This document shows positions 26,970 through 36,635 of a stretch of 64,000 nt of DNA, piece after piece (the first letter of the stretch is position 1; each line of letters begins with the position of its first letter). The notes below the pieces were generated by a model, which saw only the letters and a program-made list of their open reading frames with translations, did not search any database and had not been told where the DNA came from. The DNA comes from an uncultured Eubacteriales bacterium. Lineage in GTDB: Bacteria; Bacillota; Clostridia; Oscillospirales; Oscillospiraceae. Location of the stretch: assembly GCA_900547745.1 (NCBI GenBank), contig URHT01000001.1, positions 62,001 through 126,000 of the forward strand. The letters are read 5' to 3'. A program made the translations under genes and the position numbers.

Positions 26970-29205
26970 CGTTTTTCGCCGTATCGTACCCGCCGCCCTG
27001 CTGGCGGCATCCTTTCCCGTACTGCTGGCGGGCCTTCTCGGCCTCACCGCGCCGCTGTGGCTGCCGCTGCTGACCGCCGTGCTGTCCGCCGGCTCTGCGG
27101 CGGCCCTGTCCGGAGGCCGCCGTCCGTGGCTCCCGTACCTCTGCTGGGCGGGGCTGTGCGCCGCCGCGCTGCCGGTGCTGGGGACAGCCCTCCCCGGCGG
27201 CCTTGCCGCGCTGGTCAACGCCGCGCTGCACACCTGGCAGCAGGTGTTCCCCCGGATCTACCCCGCCTACACCGCGCCGCAGGACGACAGGGCCCTGACG
27301 GCGCTGCTGGCGGTGCTGTCCGCCCTCTGGGGACTGTGGAGCGCCCGCTGCACCCTGCGTCCCCGGCTGCTGTCCCTGTGCCTGACGGCGCTGCCGCTGG
27401 CCGCGGCCGCCGTGGTGCTGGCACCCGCCGCCCCCCTGTGGTGGATGGCGCTGGCCGCGCTGAGCCTGCTGTTCCTGTACCTGCTGGCCTTTGGCAGGGA
27501 GGGGAGCGCCGCCCTGCGCGTCTGGTGCCGCGCCGCTGCCGTTGTGCTGCTGGCCGTCACGCTGCTGGACGGCTGGAACGGCGCTGCCGCCCGTCCCGCG
27601 TGGCTGGACAGCGGCAGGGCCGCCGTTTCCGATGGTGTGGACACCCTGCGCTATGGCGATAATACCGCCGCCGGCCTGACGGGAGGCGACCTTACCGCCG
27701 CCGCGCCCGCACGGACGGACACCCCCATGCTCACCGTCACCATGACCACCCCCACGTCCTATTACCTGCGGGGCTTCGTGGGCGAGACGTATGCCGGCGG
27801 CCGCTGGACGCAGCTGGACAGCGCGTCTCTGGCGGAGAGCGCCGGCACATTCTACTGGCTGCATCAGGATGGCTTCCGTCCCCTGACCCAGCTGACCGCG
27901 GCGGCCCGCGCCGCCGCGCCGGAGCTGCTGGACACCGTCAATACCGTGACGGTGGAAAATACCGGTGCGTCCTCAAAATATCTTTACGCGCCCTACGAAT
28001 TGGGGTATGATACCCCTGTACCCGATGAAAACGCCGTGGGCGAGGTGTCTCTCGCCGCCCCCGGCCTTCGCGGCCAGCGGACGTATACCCTCACCGCCGC
28101 CGGGAACATCATCACCAAATACCGCCGCATCGGCGCGTCTCTGGCGGAGGACACCACGGCCAACGCCGCTTTTCTGGATGCGGAGAGCGCCTATAACCGC
28201 TTTGCCTACGACCACTATACCGATGTCCCCGACGATATCCGCCGCTTCCTGACGGAGAAGCTCAGCGGCTGGGAGAAGGAGCCGGGTCAGACCCACTTCG
28301 ACCTCCAGCGCGCCAAGCAGAACATCCTGTTCTACCTGACCACCTACGCCTCCTACACGGACGCGGCCGCCGCGCCTCCCGCCGGTACCGACCCTATCCT
28401 GTATTTTCTGGACGGCGCCCAGACCGGCGGCGACGCCCAGTACGCGGCGGCAGCGGCCATGATGTTCCGGTACTACGGCATCCCCGCCCGCTGCGTGGAG
28501 GGCTTTCTGGTGACGAAGGACGATGCCGCCTCCATGGCGGCGAACCGCCCCCTGACCCTCACCGGACAGAGCGGCCACACATGGGTGGAGTACTATCAGG
28601 ACGGCGTAGGCTGGCTGCCCTTCGAGGTGGCCCCGCCCTACCTCAGCGTCATGGAGCAGGCCGAGAGCTACCAGAACGTCTCCGGCCTGGTGGGACAGGC
28701 CCCGCCGGACACGGAGGATAACCAGGAGCCGGACACCCCGAACAGCGACCTGACCCAGACCCTCCGGGAGTTCTGGCTCAAGCACCGCCTGACCATTCTG
28801 CTGACTCTGTCGTGTATACTGGCCGCGGCGGCGATGTGCCTGTTCACCGGCTGGCTCATCTGCCAGCGCCGCCGGACTGCCCGCCGCAAGGCCCGCTTCG
28901 CCGCCCCCGACGTGTCCGCCGCCGTGGACGCCATTTACCGCTACACCATGGACGTGCTGCACGCCGCCGGACTGCCTGCCGCCAACTGCGCCCCCGCCGC
29001 CTACGCACCCTATCTGGACGAGGATCTGCGGGAGGAGTACCGCGCCGTGGCCGCACTGTGGGAGCAGGCCCGCTTCAGCGCCGTCCCCATGGGCGAGCCC
29101 CAGCGCCGCCGCGCCCTCGCTCTGAAGGAGCAGATCTGGACGCGGACGTGGCGCCGTGCGAAGCCGGGGGAGAAGCTGCGCCTGAAATACAAGGAATTTC
29201 TGTAA
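26959..29205 (+). CDS. Multi-pass transglutaminase-like protein, apparent catalytic Cys missing
   Basis: 748 aa of TgpA-like layout. The TTG start at 26959 follows AAAGGAGGG by 8 nt. About six N-terminal transmembrane helices (residues about 10-195) lead into a large extracytoplasmic region with a transglutaminase-like core (about 455-560), then one helix (TILLTLSCILAAAAMCLFTGWLI, about 611) and a basic cytoplasmic tail. The core motif MMFRYYGIPARCVEGF and the GHTWVEYY histidine are present. The segment where active relatives have G-x-C reads TGGDAQYAA, so an Asp stands where the nucleophilic Cys is expected. The usual Asp of the triad region appears as PFEVAPPY. It may be a non-catalytic transglutaminase fold acting as a binding or assembly factor. 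It is the third member of the MoxR-DUF58-transglutaminase triad. Confidence 0.88.
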   Translation: MRSDVFRRIVPAALLAASFPVLLAGLLGLTAPLWLPLLTAVLSAGSAAALSGGRRPWLPYLCWAGLCAAALPVLGTALPGGLAALVNAALHTWQQVFPRIYPAYTAPQDDRALTALLAVLSALWGLWSARCTLRPRLLSLCLTALPLAAAAVVLAPAAPLWWMALAALSLLFLYLLAFGREGSAALRVWCRAAAVVLLAVTLLDGWNGAAARPAWLDSGRAAVSDGVDTLRYGDNTAAGLTGGDLTAAAPARTDTPMLTVTMTTPTSYYLRGFVGETYAGGRWTQLDSASLAESAGTFYWLHQDGFRPLTQLTAAARAAAPELLDTVNTVTVENTGASSKYLYAPYELGYDTPVPDENAVGEVSLAAPGLRGQRTYTLTAAGNIITKYRRIGASLAEDTTANAAFLDAESAYNRFAYDHYTDVPDDIRRFLTEKLSGWEKEPGQTHFDLQRAKQNILFYLTTYASYTDAAAAPPAGTDPILYFLDGAQTGGDAQYAAAAAMMFRYYGIPARCVEGFLVTKDDAASMAANRPLTLTGQSGHTWVEYYQDGVGWLPFEVAPPYLSVMEQAESYQNVSGLVGQAPPDTEDNQEPDTPNSDLTQTLREFWLKHRLTILLTLSCILAAAAMCLFTGWLICQRRRTARRKARFAAPDVSAAVDAIYRYTMDVLHAAGLPAANCAPAAYAPYLDEDLREEYRAVAALWEQARFSAVPMGEPQRRRALALKEQIWTRTWRRAKPGEKLRLKYKEFL

Positions 29206-29217
29206 GGAGGAACATCC

Positions 29218-30693
29218 ATGCGCGTCATGAAACGAACCCTGCTGCCCCTGCTTTTGCTGCTGAGCCTGCTGCTCACCGCCTGCGGCGCGCCGCCGTCCGG
29301 CGGGGAGGAGGCTCCGTGGCAGACCGCCTACCGCCAGACGGGGGAATACCTGCTGTCGCAGGAGACGCCCGCCGCCGGCTCCGTGGGCGGTGATTGGGCG
29401 GTGGTGGGCCTGCGCGCCGCCGGACTGCTGTCCCGCGAGACGGCCGCCGTCTATTACGAATCCGCCGTGACCTACGCGGCGCAGGCGGACGGGAACCGCC
29501 TGAACCCCAACAAATCCACGGAGAACGCCCGCACCATTCTGGGTGTCACCGCCGCCGGACACAGCGCCGCCGACGTGGGCGGCGTGGATCTGACGGCGGG
29601 GCTGGGCGACATGGAGTATCTCCGCCGTCAGGGCGTCAACGGTCCCATCTGGGCGCTGATCGCGCTGGACAGCGGCGCGTACCCCGACCCCGCCCCTGCC
29701 GGCGGCGCGTCGCCCGTGACCCGCGCCGCGCTGGTGTCGGAGGTGCTGTCCTCCCGCTGCGCCGACGGCGGCTGGACGCTGCTGGGCGACACGCTGGACG
29801 TGGATATCACCGCCATGGCCCTGACGGCGCTGGCCCCCTACACGGAGGATGCCGCCGTGCAGACGGCGGTGGACGCCGCACTGCAGATGCTGTCCGACAG
29901 CCAGCTGCCCACCGGCGGCTTCGTCAGCTGGGACACGGAGAACTGCGAGTCTGCGGCGCAGGTGCTGGTGGCCCTGACCTCGCTGGGCATCGACCCCCTC
30001 ACCGACAGCCGCTTCCTCAAGGACGGCGCCACGGTGCTGGACGCCCTGTGCGCCTTTGCCGTGGAGGGCGGCGGCTTCCGCCACATCGCCGAGCAGACCG
30101 CCCCGGACAATATGGCCACGGAGCAGGGCTTCTACGCGCTGGCCGCCTATGACCGCTTCACCAGGGGCCAGTCCCGCCTGTTCGACATGACCGCCGCCCC
30201 GCAGGACGCCTACCAGACCGACCCCGTCCCGGCGGGCAAGCCCCAGCCGGTGGAGCCGGAGGACGCGCAGGTGGACGGGAACACCACCTATACCTGCACC
30301 GTCTCCATCTCCTGTGCCACGCTGCTGGACAACATGGACAAGCTGTCCCAGAACAAGCGCCCGCTGGTGCCTGCCGACGGCGTGCTCCTGCCGGAGACGC
30401 AGGTGACGTTCTCCGCCGGGGAGAGCGCCTTCGACGTGCTGCAGCGCGTCTGCCGCGACAACAAGCTCCATATGGAGTCCAGCTTCACGCCCCTGTACAA
30501 CAGCGCCTATATCGAGGGCATCGGCAACCTGTACGAGTTCGACGCCGGCAGCCTGTCCGGCTGGATGTACGCCGTCAACGACTGGTTCCCCAACTACGGC
30601 TGCTCCCGCTACCAGCTGCAGGACGGCGACACCGTCCGCTGGGTCTACACCTGCGACCTTGGCAAGGACGTGGGCGGCGGCATGACCGGCTGA
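29218..30693 (+). CDS. Transcobalamin-like lipoprotein (helical barrel plus DUF4430)
   Basis: 491 aa; ATG 29218 behind AAGGAGG. The signal ends in lipobox LLTAC, giving a lipid-anchored Cys22. Residues about 35-340 are helical repeats of the prenyltransferase/squalene-oxidase type (SSRCADGGWTLLGDTLDVD, LPTGGFVSWDT, VEGGGFRHIAEQ). Residues about 355-491 form a DUF4430 domain (VLLPETQVTFSAGESAFDV, LSGWMYAVNDWFPNYG, LQDGDTVRWVYT, GKDVG). An alpha6-alpha6-like barrel followed by this beta domain is the architecture of animal intrinsic factor and transcobalamin, which clamp cobalamin between the two. It is the last gene of a riboswitch-led operon. The domain order is read from sequence; cobalamin binding is inferred. 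Confidence 0.85.
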   Translation: MRVMKRTLLPLLLLLSLLLTACGAPPSGGEEAPWQTAYRQTGEYLLSQETPAAGSVGGDWAVVGLRAAGLLSRETAAVYYESAVTYAAQADGNRLNPNKSTENARTILGVTAAGHSAADVGGVDLTAGLGDMEYLRRQGVNGPIWALIALDSGAYPDPAPAGGASPVTRAALVSEVLSSRCADGGWTLLGDTLDVDITAMALTALAPYTEDAAVQTAVDAALQMLSDSQLPTGGFVSWDTENCESAAQVLVALTSLGIDPLTDSRFLKDGATVLDALCAFAVEGGGFRHIAEQTAPDNMATEQGFYALAAYDRFTRGQSRLFDMTAAPQDAYQTDPVPAGKPQPVEPEDAQVDGNTTYTCTVSISCATLLDNMDKLSQNKRPLVPADGVLLPETQVTFSAGESAFDVLQRVCRDNKLHMESSFTPLYNSAYIEGIGNLYEFDAGSLSGWMYAVNDWFPNYGCSRYQLQDGDTVRWVYTCDLGKDVGGGMTG

Positions 30694-30723
30694 CCCTGCC
30701 TGCCGCACCCCGCTTTGCCCTAC

Positions 30724-30756
30724 CGCCCGCCTGTCGTGGACAGGCGGGCGTTTTTT
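30724..30756 (+). terminator. Intrinsic terminator of the B12-riboswitch operon
   Basis: Perfect 12-bp stem CGCCCGCCTGTC/GACAGGCGGGCG followed by TTTTTT, 31 nt after the lipoprotein stop. It marks the end of the ~28-kb unit. Confidence 0.9.
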
Positions 30757-30801
30757 GTCCGCGCCCCTCGCAGAAGTCCCAAATTCTCTTGACGGGAAAC
30801 C

Positions 30802-30855
30802 TGTGCATTTTTGCACATTTTCCGTCTGGCGCAGAGGGCTCTATCCGTGTATAAT
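30802..30855 (+). promoter_or_regulatory. Promoter region of pyc with a candidate operator
   Basis: TATAAT at 30850-30855; the matching -35 is weak (TGGCGC near 30827), which suggests activation or control. Just upstream lies a perfect inverted repeat, TGTGCA-TTTT-TGCACA (30802-30817), a plausible regulator site. Confidence 0.55.
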
Positions 30856-30908
30856 GGAGAAAATAAAGACCGTGCCAGCGGCACGGCAGGAAGGAGCGAG
30901 ATCGGCTT

Positions 30909-33900
30909 ATGCAGATCACACAGCTTAAAAAGGTACTGGTCGCCAACCGCGGCGAGATCGCCGTGCGTATTTTCCGCGCCTGTTACGATCTGGGCCTCCA
31001 TACCGTGGCCATCTATTCCAACGAGGATACCTATTCGCTGTTCCGCACCAAGGCGGACGAGGCGTATCTGGTGGGGGAGAAGAAGTCCCCGCTGGGCGCA
31101 TATCTGGATATCCCCGGCATCATCGGCCTTGCCCGCCGCCGTGGCGTCACCGCCATCCATCCCGGCTACGGCTTCCTGTCGGAGAACGCCGATTTTGCCC
31201 GGGCCTGCGAGGCCAACGGTATCCTGTTCGTGGGCCCGTCCTCCGACGTGCTGGCCCAGATGGGTGACAAGCTCAGCGCCAAGGAGATCGCCGTCAAGTG
31301 CGGCGTGCCCATCATCCCCGGCTGCACCGAGCCGCTGCGGGACGCCGACGACGCGCTGGAAAAGGCCGTCAGCTTCGGCTTTCCCGTGATCCTGAAGGCC
31401 GCCGCCGGCGGCGGCGGACGGGGCATGCGCCGCTGCGACAGGCCCGAGGAGGTCAAGACCGCCTACGAGCTGGTACACAGCGAGGCGGAGAAGTCCTTCG
31501 GCTGCGGCGACATCTTTATGGAGAAGTATCTGGTGGAGCCCAAGCACATCGAGGTGCAGATCCTGGCCGACAAGTACGGCAATGTCTACCATCTGGGCGA
31601 GCGCGACTGCTCCCTCCAGCGCCGGTATCAGAAGGTGGTGGAGTTCGCCCCTGCGTGGTCTGTGCCGCAGGCCACGGTGGAGGCTCTTCGCCGCGACGCG
31701 GTGAAGATCGCCAGGTCTGTCAACTACGTCAGCGCCGGCACCGTGGAATTTCTGGTGGACAAGTCCGGCAATTACTACTTCATCGAGATGAACCCCCGTA
31801 TTCAGGTGGAGCACACCGTCACCGAGATGGTCACCGGCGTGGATATCGTCCGCGCCCAGCTGCTGGTGGCCGCCGGCTATCCCCTCAGCTGCCCGGAGAT
31901 CGGCCTGACGAAGCAGGAGGACGTGCACTTTGACGGCTATGCCATCCAGTGCCGCGTCACCACGGAGGATCCCTCCAACAACTTCGCCCCGGATAACGGC
32001 AAGATCACGGCCTACCACTCTCCCGGCGGCTTCGGCGTCCGTCTGGACGGCGGCAACGTGGGCGTGGGCACCGTCATCTCCCCCTACTACGACTCGCTGC
32101 TGGTGAAGGTCACCAGCTGGGATCGCACGTTCCCCGCCGTCTGCCGCAAGGCTGCCCGGGCCATCAACGAGGTGCGCGTCCGGGGCGTCAAGACCAACAT
32201 CCCCTTTGTCACCAATATTCTGGCTCATCCCGTGTTTATCAACGGCCAGTGCCACACCAAGTTCATCGACGAGACGCCGGAGCTGTTCGAGCTCATGGAC
32301 TCCCGTGACCGCGCCACCCGCGTCCTGCGCTACATCTCCGAAATTCAGGTGGCCAACCCCAACGCAGAGCGCCGCCAGTACGACATTCCCCGCTTCCCGG
32401 AGGCCAGAGAGCCCCTTGGCCCCGGCCTCAAGCAGCTGCTGGACGCGGAGGGCCCCGACGCCGTGAAGCAGTGGGTGCTTGACCAGAAGAAGCTGCTGCT
32501 CACCGATACCACCATGCGCGACGCCCACCAGAGCCTGCTGTCCACCCGCATGCGCACCCGCGACATGGTCAAGGGCGCCGACGGCGTGGCCGACATCCTC
32601 CGGGACTGCTTCTCGCTGGAGATGTGGGGCGGCGCCACCTTCGACGTGGCCTACCGCTTCCTCCACGAGTCCCCGTGGGAGCGCCTGCGCCTGCTGCGTG
32701 AGAAGATCCCCAACATCCCGTTCCAGATGCTGCTGCGCGGCTCCAATCTGGTGGGCTACGCCAACTACCCCGACAACCTCGTCCGCGCCTTCGTGGAGGA
32801 AGCCGCCCAGCGGGGCATCGACGTGTTCCGCGTCTTCGACTCCCTGAACTGGGTGCCGGGTATGGAGGTGGCCATGGAGGAGGTGCTCCGCCAGAACAAG
32901 CTGCTGGAGGCCACCATGTGCTACACCGGCGACATTCTGGACGAGACAAAGGACAAGTACACTCTGAAATATTATGTCAACCTCGCCAAGGAGCTGGAAA
33001 AGCGGGGCGCCCACATACTGGCCATCAAGGACATGTCCGGCCTGCTGAAGCCCTACGCCGCCAAGAAGCTGGTGACTACGCTGAAGCAGGAGGTGGGTCT
33101 GCCCATCCACCTGCACACCCACGACACCACCGGCAATCAGGTGGCGGCGCTGCTGCTGGCTGCCGAGGCCGGTGTGGACGTGGTGGACGTGGCCTGCGCC
33201 CCCCTGGCGGGGCTCACCAGCCAGCCCTCGCTGGACGCGGTGGTTGCCGCCCTCCACGGCACGGAGCGCGACACCGGCCTTGACCTGCGCCGGGTGCAGG
33301 AGCTGAGCAACTACTGGGCCGACGTGCGCCTGCGGTACGAGAGCTTCGACCACGGCCTGAAGTCCTCCACCACCGACATCTACCGCTACGAGATCCCCGG
33401 CGGTCAGTACACCAACCTCCGCCCGCAGGTGGAGTCTCTGGGCCTCGGCGACCGGTTCGAGGAGGTCAAGGAGATGTACAAGACCGTCAACGATATGCTG
33501 GGCGATCCCGTGAAGGTGACGCCGTCGTCCAAGGTGGTGGGCGATCTGGCCATCTTTATGGTGCAGAACGACCTGACGCCGGAGAACATCGTCCAGCGCG
33601 GCGAGGCACTGGCCTTCCCCGATTCCGTGGTGTCCTACTTCAAGGGCATGATGGGCCAGCCCGCGTGGGGCTTCCCGAAGGATCTGCAAAGAGTAGTCCT
33701 CAAGGGCGAGGAACCCATCACCTGCCGCCCCGGCGCGCTGCTGTCCCCGGTGGACTTCGATGAGCTGCGGCAGGAGGTGGAGCAGTTCCACGCCGATCCC
33801 GAGAAGAAGGATCTCATCTCCTACGCTATGTATCCCAAGGTCTACGAGGACTTCTGCCGCCATCGCAAGGAGTATGGCTATATCACCCGCATGGGCAGCC

Positions 33901-34331
33901 ATGTGTTCTTCAACGGCATGGCGCTGGGCGAGACGAACAAGATCAACATCGAGGACGGCAAGACCCTTGTCATCAAGTATCTGGGCTTGGGCGACCGCAA
34001 CAGCGACGGCACCATCAACGTCCAGTTCGAGCTGAACGGCATGCGCCGCGAGGTCACCGTCCGCGACCCCCACGCCTCGGAGCAGACCCGTCAGGCCACG
34101 CTGGCCGACGAGTCCGACCCCCTGCAGGTGGGCACGTCCATCCCCGGCATGGTGTCCAAGCTCTGCGTCAAGCAGGGCGACCCTGTGGAGAAGGATCAGG
34201 TGCTGGCCGTCATCGAGGCCATGAAGATGGAGACTGCCATTACCGCCCGTACCGCCGGCACGGTCAAGACCGTCCGGGTCAAGGAGGGCCAGCCCGTCAA
34301 GGCAAAAGAGCTTCTGATGGTGCTGGAATAA
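30909..34331 (+). CDS. pyc: Pyruvate carboxylase
   Basis: 1140 aa, the full length of the single-chain enzyme. It converts pyruvate, bicarbonate and ATP to oxaloacetate in the cytoplasm. Biotin carboxylase occupies about residues 1-450 (VLVANRGEIAVRIFRA at the N-terminus, AAAGGGGRGMRR, the EMNPRIQVEHTVTE signature). Carboxyltransferase follows from about 525 (TDTTMRDAHQSLLSTRMR, HTHDTTGNQVA), then the PYC-specific tetramerisation region. The biotinyl domain ends the chain, with biotinylated Lys1106 in EAMKMET. AGGAAGGAG lies about 12 nt before ATG 30909. It has its own promoter and terminator. Oxaloacetate feeds the aspartate family and reductive TCA reactions. No anomaly is seen. Confidence 0.98.
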   Translation: MQITQLKKVLVANRGEIAVRIFRACYDLGLHTVAIYSNEDTYSLFRTKADEAYLVGEKKSPLGAYLDIPGIIGLARRRGVTAIHPGYGFLSENADFARACEANGILFVGPSSDVLAQMGDKLSAKEIAVKCGVPIIPGCTEPLRDADDALEKAVSFGFPVILKAAAGGGGRGMRRCDRPEEVKTAYELVHSEAEKSFGCGDIFMEKYLVEPKHIEVQILADKYGNVYHLGERDCSLQRRYQKVVEFAPAWSVPQATVEALRRDAVKIARSVNYVSAGTVEFLVDKSGNYYFIEMNPRIQVEHTVTEMVTGVDIVRAQLLVAAGYPLSCPEIGLTKQEDVHFDGYAIQCRVTTEDPSNNFAPDNGKITAYHSPGGFGVRLDGGNVGVGTVISPYYDSLLVKVTSWDRTFPAVCRKAARAINEVRVRGVKTNIPFVTNILAHPVFINGQCHTKFIDETPELFELMDSRDRATRVLRYISEIQVANPNAERRQYDIPRFPEAREPLGPGLKQLLDAEGPDAVKQWVLDQKKLLLTDTTMRDAHQSLLSTRMRTRDMVKGADGVADILRDCFSLEMWGGATFDVAYRFLHESPWERLRLLREKIPNIPFQMLLRGSNLVGYANYPDNLVRAFVEEAAQRGIDVFRVFDSLNWVPGMEVAMEEVLRQNKLLEATMCYTGDILDETKDKYTLKYYVNLAKELEKRGAHILAIKDMSGLLKPYAAKKLVTTLKQEVGLPIHLHTHDTTGNQVAALLLAAEAGVDVVDVACAPLAGLTSQPSLDAVVAALHGTERDTGLDLRRVQELSNYWADVRLRYESFDHGLKSSTTDIYRYEIPGGQYTNLRPQVESLGLGDRFEEVKEMYKTVNDMLGDPVKVTPSSKVVGDLAIFMVQNDLTPENIVQRGEALAFPDSVVSYFKGMMGQPAWGFPKDLQRVVLKGEEPITCRPGALLSPVDFDELRQEVEQFHADPEKKDLISYAMYPKVYEDFCRHRKEYGYITRMGSHVFFNGMALGETNKINIEDGKTLVIKYLGLGDRNSDGTINVQFELNGMRREVTVRDPHASEQTRQATLADESDPLQVGTSIPGMVSKLCVKQGDPVEKDQVLAVIEAMKMETAITARTAGTVKTVRVKEGQPVKAKELLMVLE

Positions 34332-34340
34332 GCATAGGAA

Positions 34341-34386
34341 AAAGCATCCCGCCGCGGGTACGCCCGCTGCGGGATGCTTTCCTTTT
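34341..34386 (+). terminator. Intrinsic terminator of pyc
   Basis: Stem of AAAGCATCCCGC plus CGGG pairing with CCCG plus GCGGGATGCTTT, then CCTTTTCC. Confidence 0.85.
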
Positions 34387-34461
34387 CCGTCCTTCCGCCC
34401 GTACTGTACAAAATTCAGACAAAAGCGCCAAAGTGTTTGGTTCTTTCCAAAATTTATTCTG

Positions 34462-34467
34462 TATAAT
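34462..34467 (+). promoter_or_regulatory. -10 element of the YhgE/Pip operon promoter
   Basis: TATAAT at 34462-34467. The best -35 candidate is TTGGTT (34437-34442) with a long 19-nt spacer. The local sequence is AT-rich in an otherwise GC-rich region. Confidence 0.5.
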
Positions 34468-34551
34468 GGATAATGCCTGCTTTTGCGGGCTGTTTCGTAC
34501 ATATAGAACACATGCGCGCACGGGGCTTCCCGCGCCGCCGATGGAGGACAT

Positions 34552-36618
34552 ATGCGCAATATCTGGACGGTATTCAAAACGGATCTCCGCACGCTGAGCA
34601 AGTGCTTTTTTGCCTGCGTGGTGGTCGTAGCCATCGCGCTGCTGCCCAGCCTGTATGCGTGGCTGAACATCTACTCCAACTGGGATCCCTACGGCAACAC
34701 CGGCGGCATCTCCATTGCCGTGGCGTCGCTGGACAGGGGCTATACCGACAACGGCGAATACGTCAACAAGGGCCGGGACGTGCTGGAGGACTTAAAGACC
34801 GCTACCTCCATCAACTGGGTCATCGTGGACACGGAGCAGGAGGCCACCGATGGCGTCTATGCCGGCGACTACTACGCCGCCGTGGTCATCGACGAGGACT
34901 TCTCCCGCAAGATGTACCGTATGTTCACGGACTGGACGGGCCAGCCCGCCATCACCTACTATGAGAATGCCAAGAAAAACGCCGTGGCCACCAAGATCAC
35001 CGACACGGCGGTGGAGACGCTGAAGCGCTCCATCAGCGAGAACTATCTGGAGGTGGTCATCAGCGGCATCATGGAGCAGAGCAATCTGCTGGCCGCCGAC
35101 CTGACGGAGACGGATCCCGAAACCGCCGTCAAGGGCCTGCTGTATCAGGCGCAGGATGTTCTCTCCGGCTGCCGCGCCATGATGGACGCCTTCCGCGCCG
35201 CCGGCAGCACCGGCGTGTCGGAGACCGACGCTCAGGCCCTGTCCGACGCCATCGCCAGCATCAACAGCAGCCTGCCGGACGGCGATGCCATCGCCGACAG
35301 CGCCGCCCGGCTGCAGCACGCGCTGTACACGGCGCTGGCCAATGTGGAGCGCGCACTGGATCGCTTCGAGTCGGCGCTGGACACGGCCCAGCCGCCCGCT
35401 GCCCAGCAGCAGCTGCGCGACGCGGCTGCCGCCATGGGGAAGCTCAGCACCCAGCTGTCCGGTCTGGCCGGCCAACTGGACGGGATCAACGTCACCGGCA
35501 ACCCTGTCCTCACCGCACAGGCGATCCAGCTGCGGGAGCTGGCCGGCCACTGCACCCAACTCCAGAACGCGCTGAACCAATTGGCTGACGGCGGCGCCGC
35601 CGGCGGCCTGCTGGCCGACTGCGGCGCGCTGGTGGAAGCCATCCGGAACGCCGCCGCCCGGATCCCCGTCACTGACCGCGACCTGCGCCGCCAGCTGGAT
35701 ACCGTGGTGTCGGAGGTGTCCGACGCCATGGACGGTGTCAAGTCCCTGTCGGCGGACGCGAAAGCCATGCGGGCCGCCCTGTCCGATACCACCGCCGCGC
35801 TGAGCGTTACCATGGAGCAGCTGCGCCCGGCGGCGGAGCGGATGGTGAACGCCCTGTCCGACACCATCGACAAGCTGGAGGGCATGACCGCCGGCGAGTA
35901 CATGGACATGCTGCTGGAGATACTGGGCGGCGATCCTGCGGCGTACAGTCGCTATTTCCCGGAGATGGTACAGACCACCGTCAACAAGGTCTATCCCATT
36001 GAAAACTACGGCTCCGCCATGGCGCCGTTCTATACCACGCTGGCCATCTGGGTGGGCGGCGTCATCCTCTCGTCTCTGGTGAAGATACACGCCCGCACCG
36101 AGGGCCTCATCGACCCCAGACCGGCGGAGCTGTACTTCGGCCGCTACCTGTTCTTCTTCCTGCTCAGTCAGATACAGGCGGCGGTGATCGTCACCGGCGA
36201 CCTGTATCTGCTGAAGATCCAATGCCTGCACCCGGGCCTCCTGTATCTGACGGCATCCCTGACGGCCTTTACCTTCAGCCTGCTGATCTACTCCCTTGCC
36301 ATCGCCTTCGGAGATGTGGGCAAGGCCGTGGTGGTGGTCATCATGGTCATGCAGATCGCAGGCTCCTCCGGCACGTTCCCCATCGAGCTGCTGCCGGAGA
36401 TCTACCAGAAGATCTACCGTTTCTTCCCGTTCCCCTATGCCATCGACGCCATGCGCGAGTGCATCTGCGGCCTGTACGGCGACTACTATATGACGCAGCT
36501 TGCGTTTCTGCTGTTGTTCGCCGCGGCGGCGCTGCTCATCGGCCTGCTGGTTCGCCGCCCCTTTATGGGTCTGAACCACTTCATGGAGGAAAAGCTGGAG
36601 GAGACGGAGCTGCTGTGA
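34552..36618 (+). CDS. YhgE/Pip-family membrane protein (first copy)
   Basis: 688 aa. It has the YhgE/Pip layout: an N-terminal helix (CFFACVVVVAIALLPSLYAW) followed by the hallmark LNIYSNWDPYGNTGGISIAV, a long extracytoplasmic region (about 60-480) rich in helices and coiled coil, and a C-terminal ABC-2-permease-like block of about five helices (from about residue 490). Family members include the lactococcal phage infection protein and exporters linked to ESX/type VII or siderophore functions; the role here is unknown. ATG 34552 is preceded by GGAGG. It is the first gene of a three-gene operon with a paralogue downstream. Confidence 0.9.
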   Translation: MRNIWTVFKTDLRTLSKCFFACVVVVAIALLPSLYAWLNIYSNWDPYGNTGGISIAVASLDRGYTDNGEYVNKGRDVLEDLKTATSINWVIVDTEQEATDGVYAGDYYAAVVIDEDFSRKMYRMFTDWTGQPAITYYENAKKNAVATKITDTAVETLKRSISENYLEVVISGIMEQSNLLAADLTETDPETAVKGLLYQAQDVLSGCRAMMDAFRAAGSTGVSETDAQALSDAIASINSSLPDGDAIADSAARLQHALYTALANVERALDRFESALDTAQPPAAQQQLRDAAAAMGKLSTQLSGLAGQLDGINVTGNPVLTAQAIQLRELAGHCTQLQNALNQLADGGAAGGLLADCGALVEAIRNAAARIPVTDRDLRRQLDTVVSEVSDAMDGVKSLSADAKAMRAALSDTTAALSVTMEQLRPAAERMVNALSDTIDKLEGMTAGEYMDMLLEILGGDPAAYSRYFPEMVQTTVNKVYPIENYGSAMAPFYTTLAIWVGGVILSSLVKIHARTEGLIDPRPAELYFGRYLFFFLLSQIQAAVIVTGDLYLLKIQCLHPGLLYLTASLTAFTFSLLIYSLAIAFGDVGKAVVVVIMVMQIAGSSGTFPIELLPEIYQKIYRFFPFPYAIDAMRECICGLYGDYYMTQLAFLLLFAAAALLIGLLVRRPFMGLNHFMEEKLEETELL

Positions 36619-36635
36619 AAGGAGGCGGATGTACC

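Noticed and set aside
30720..34670. 1316-codon minus-strand frame opposite pyc
   Set aside because: Runs through pyc, its terminator and two intergenic regions; pyc on the + strand is certain.
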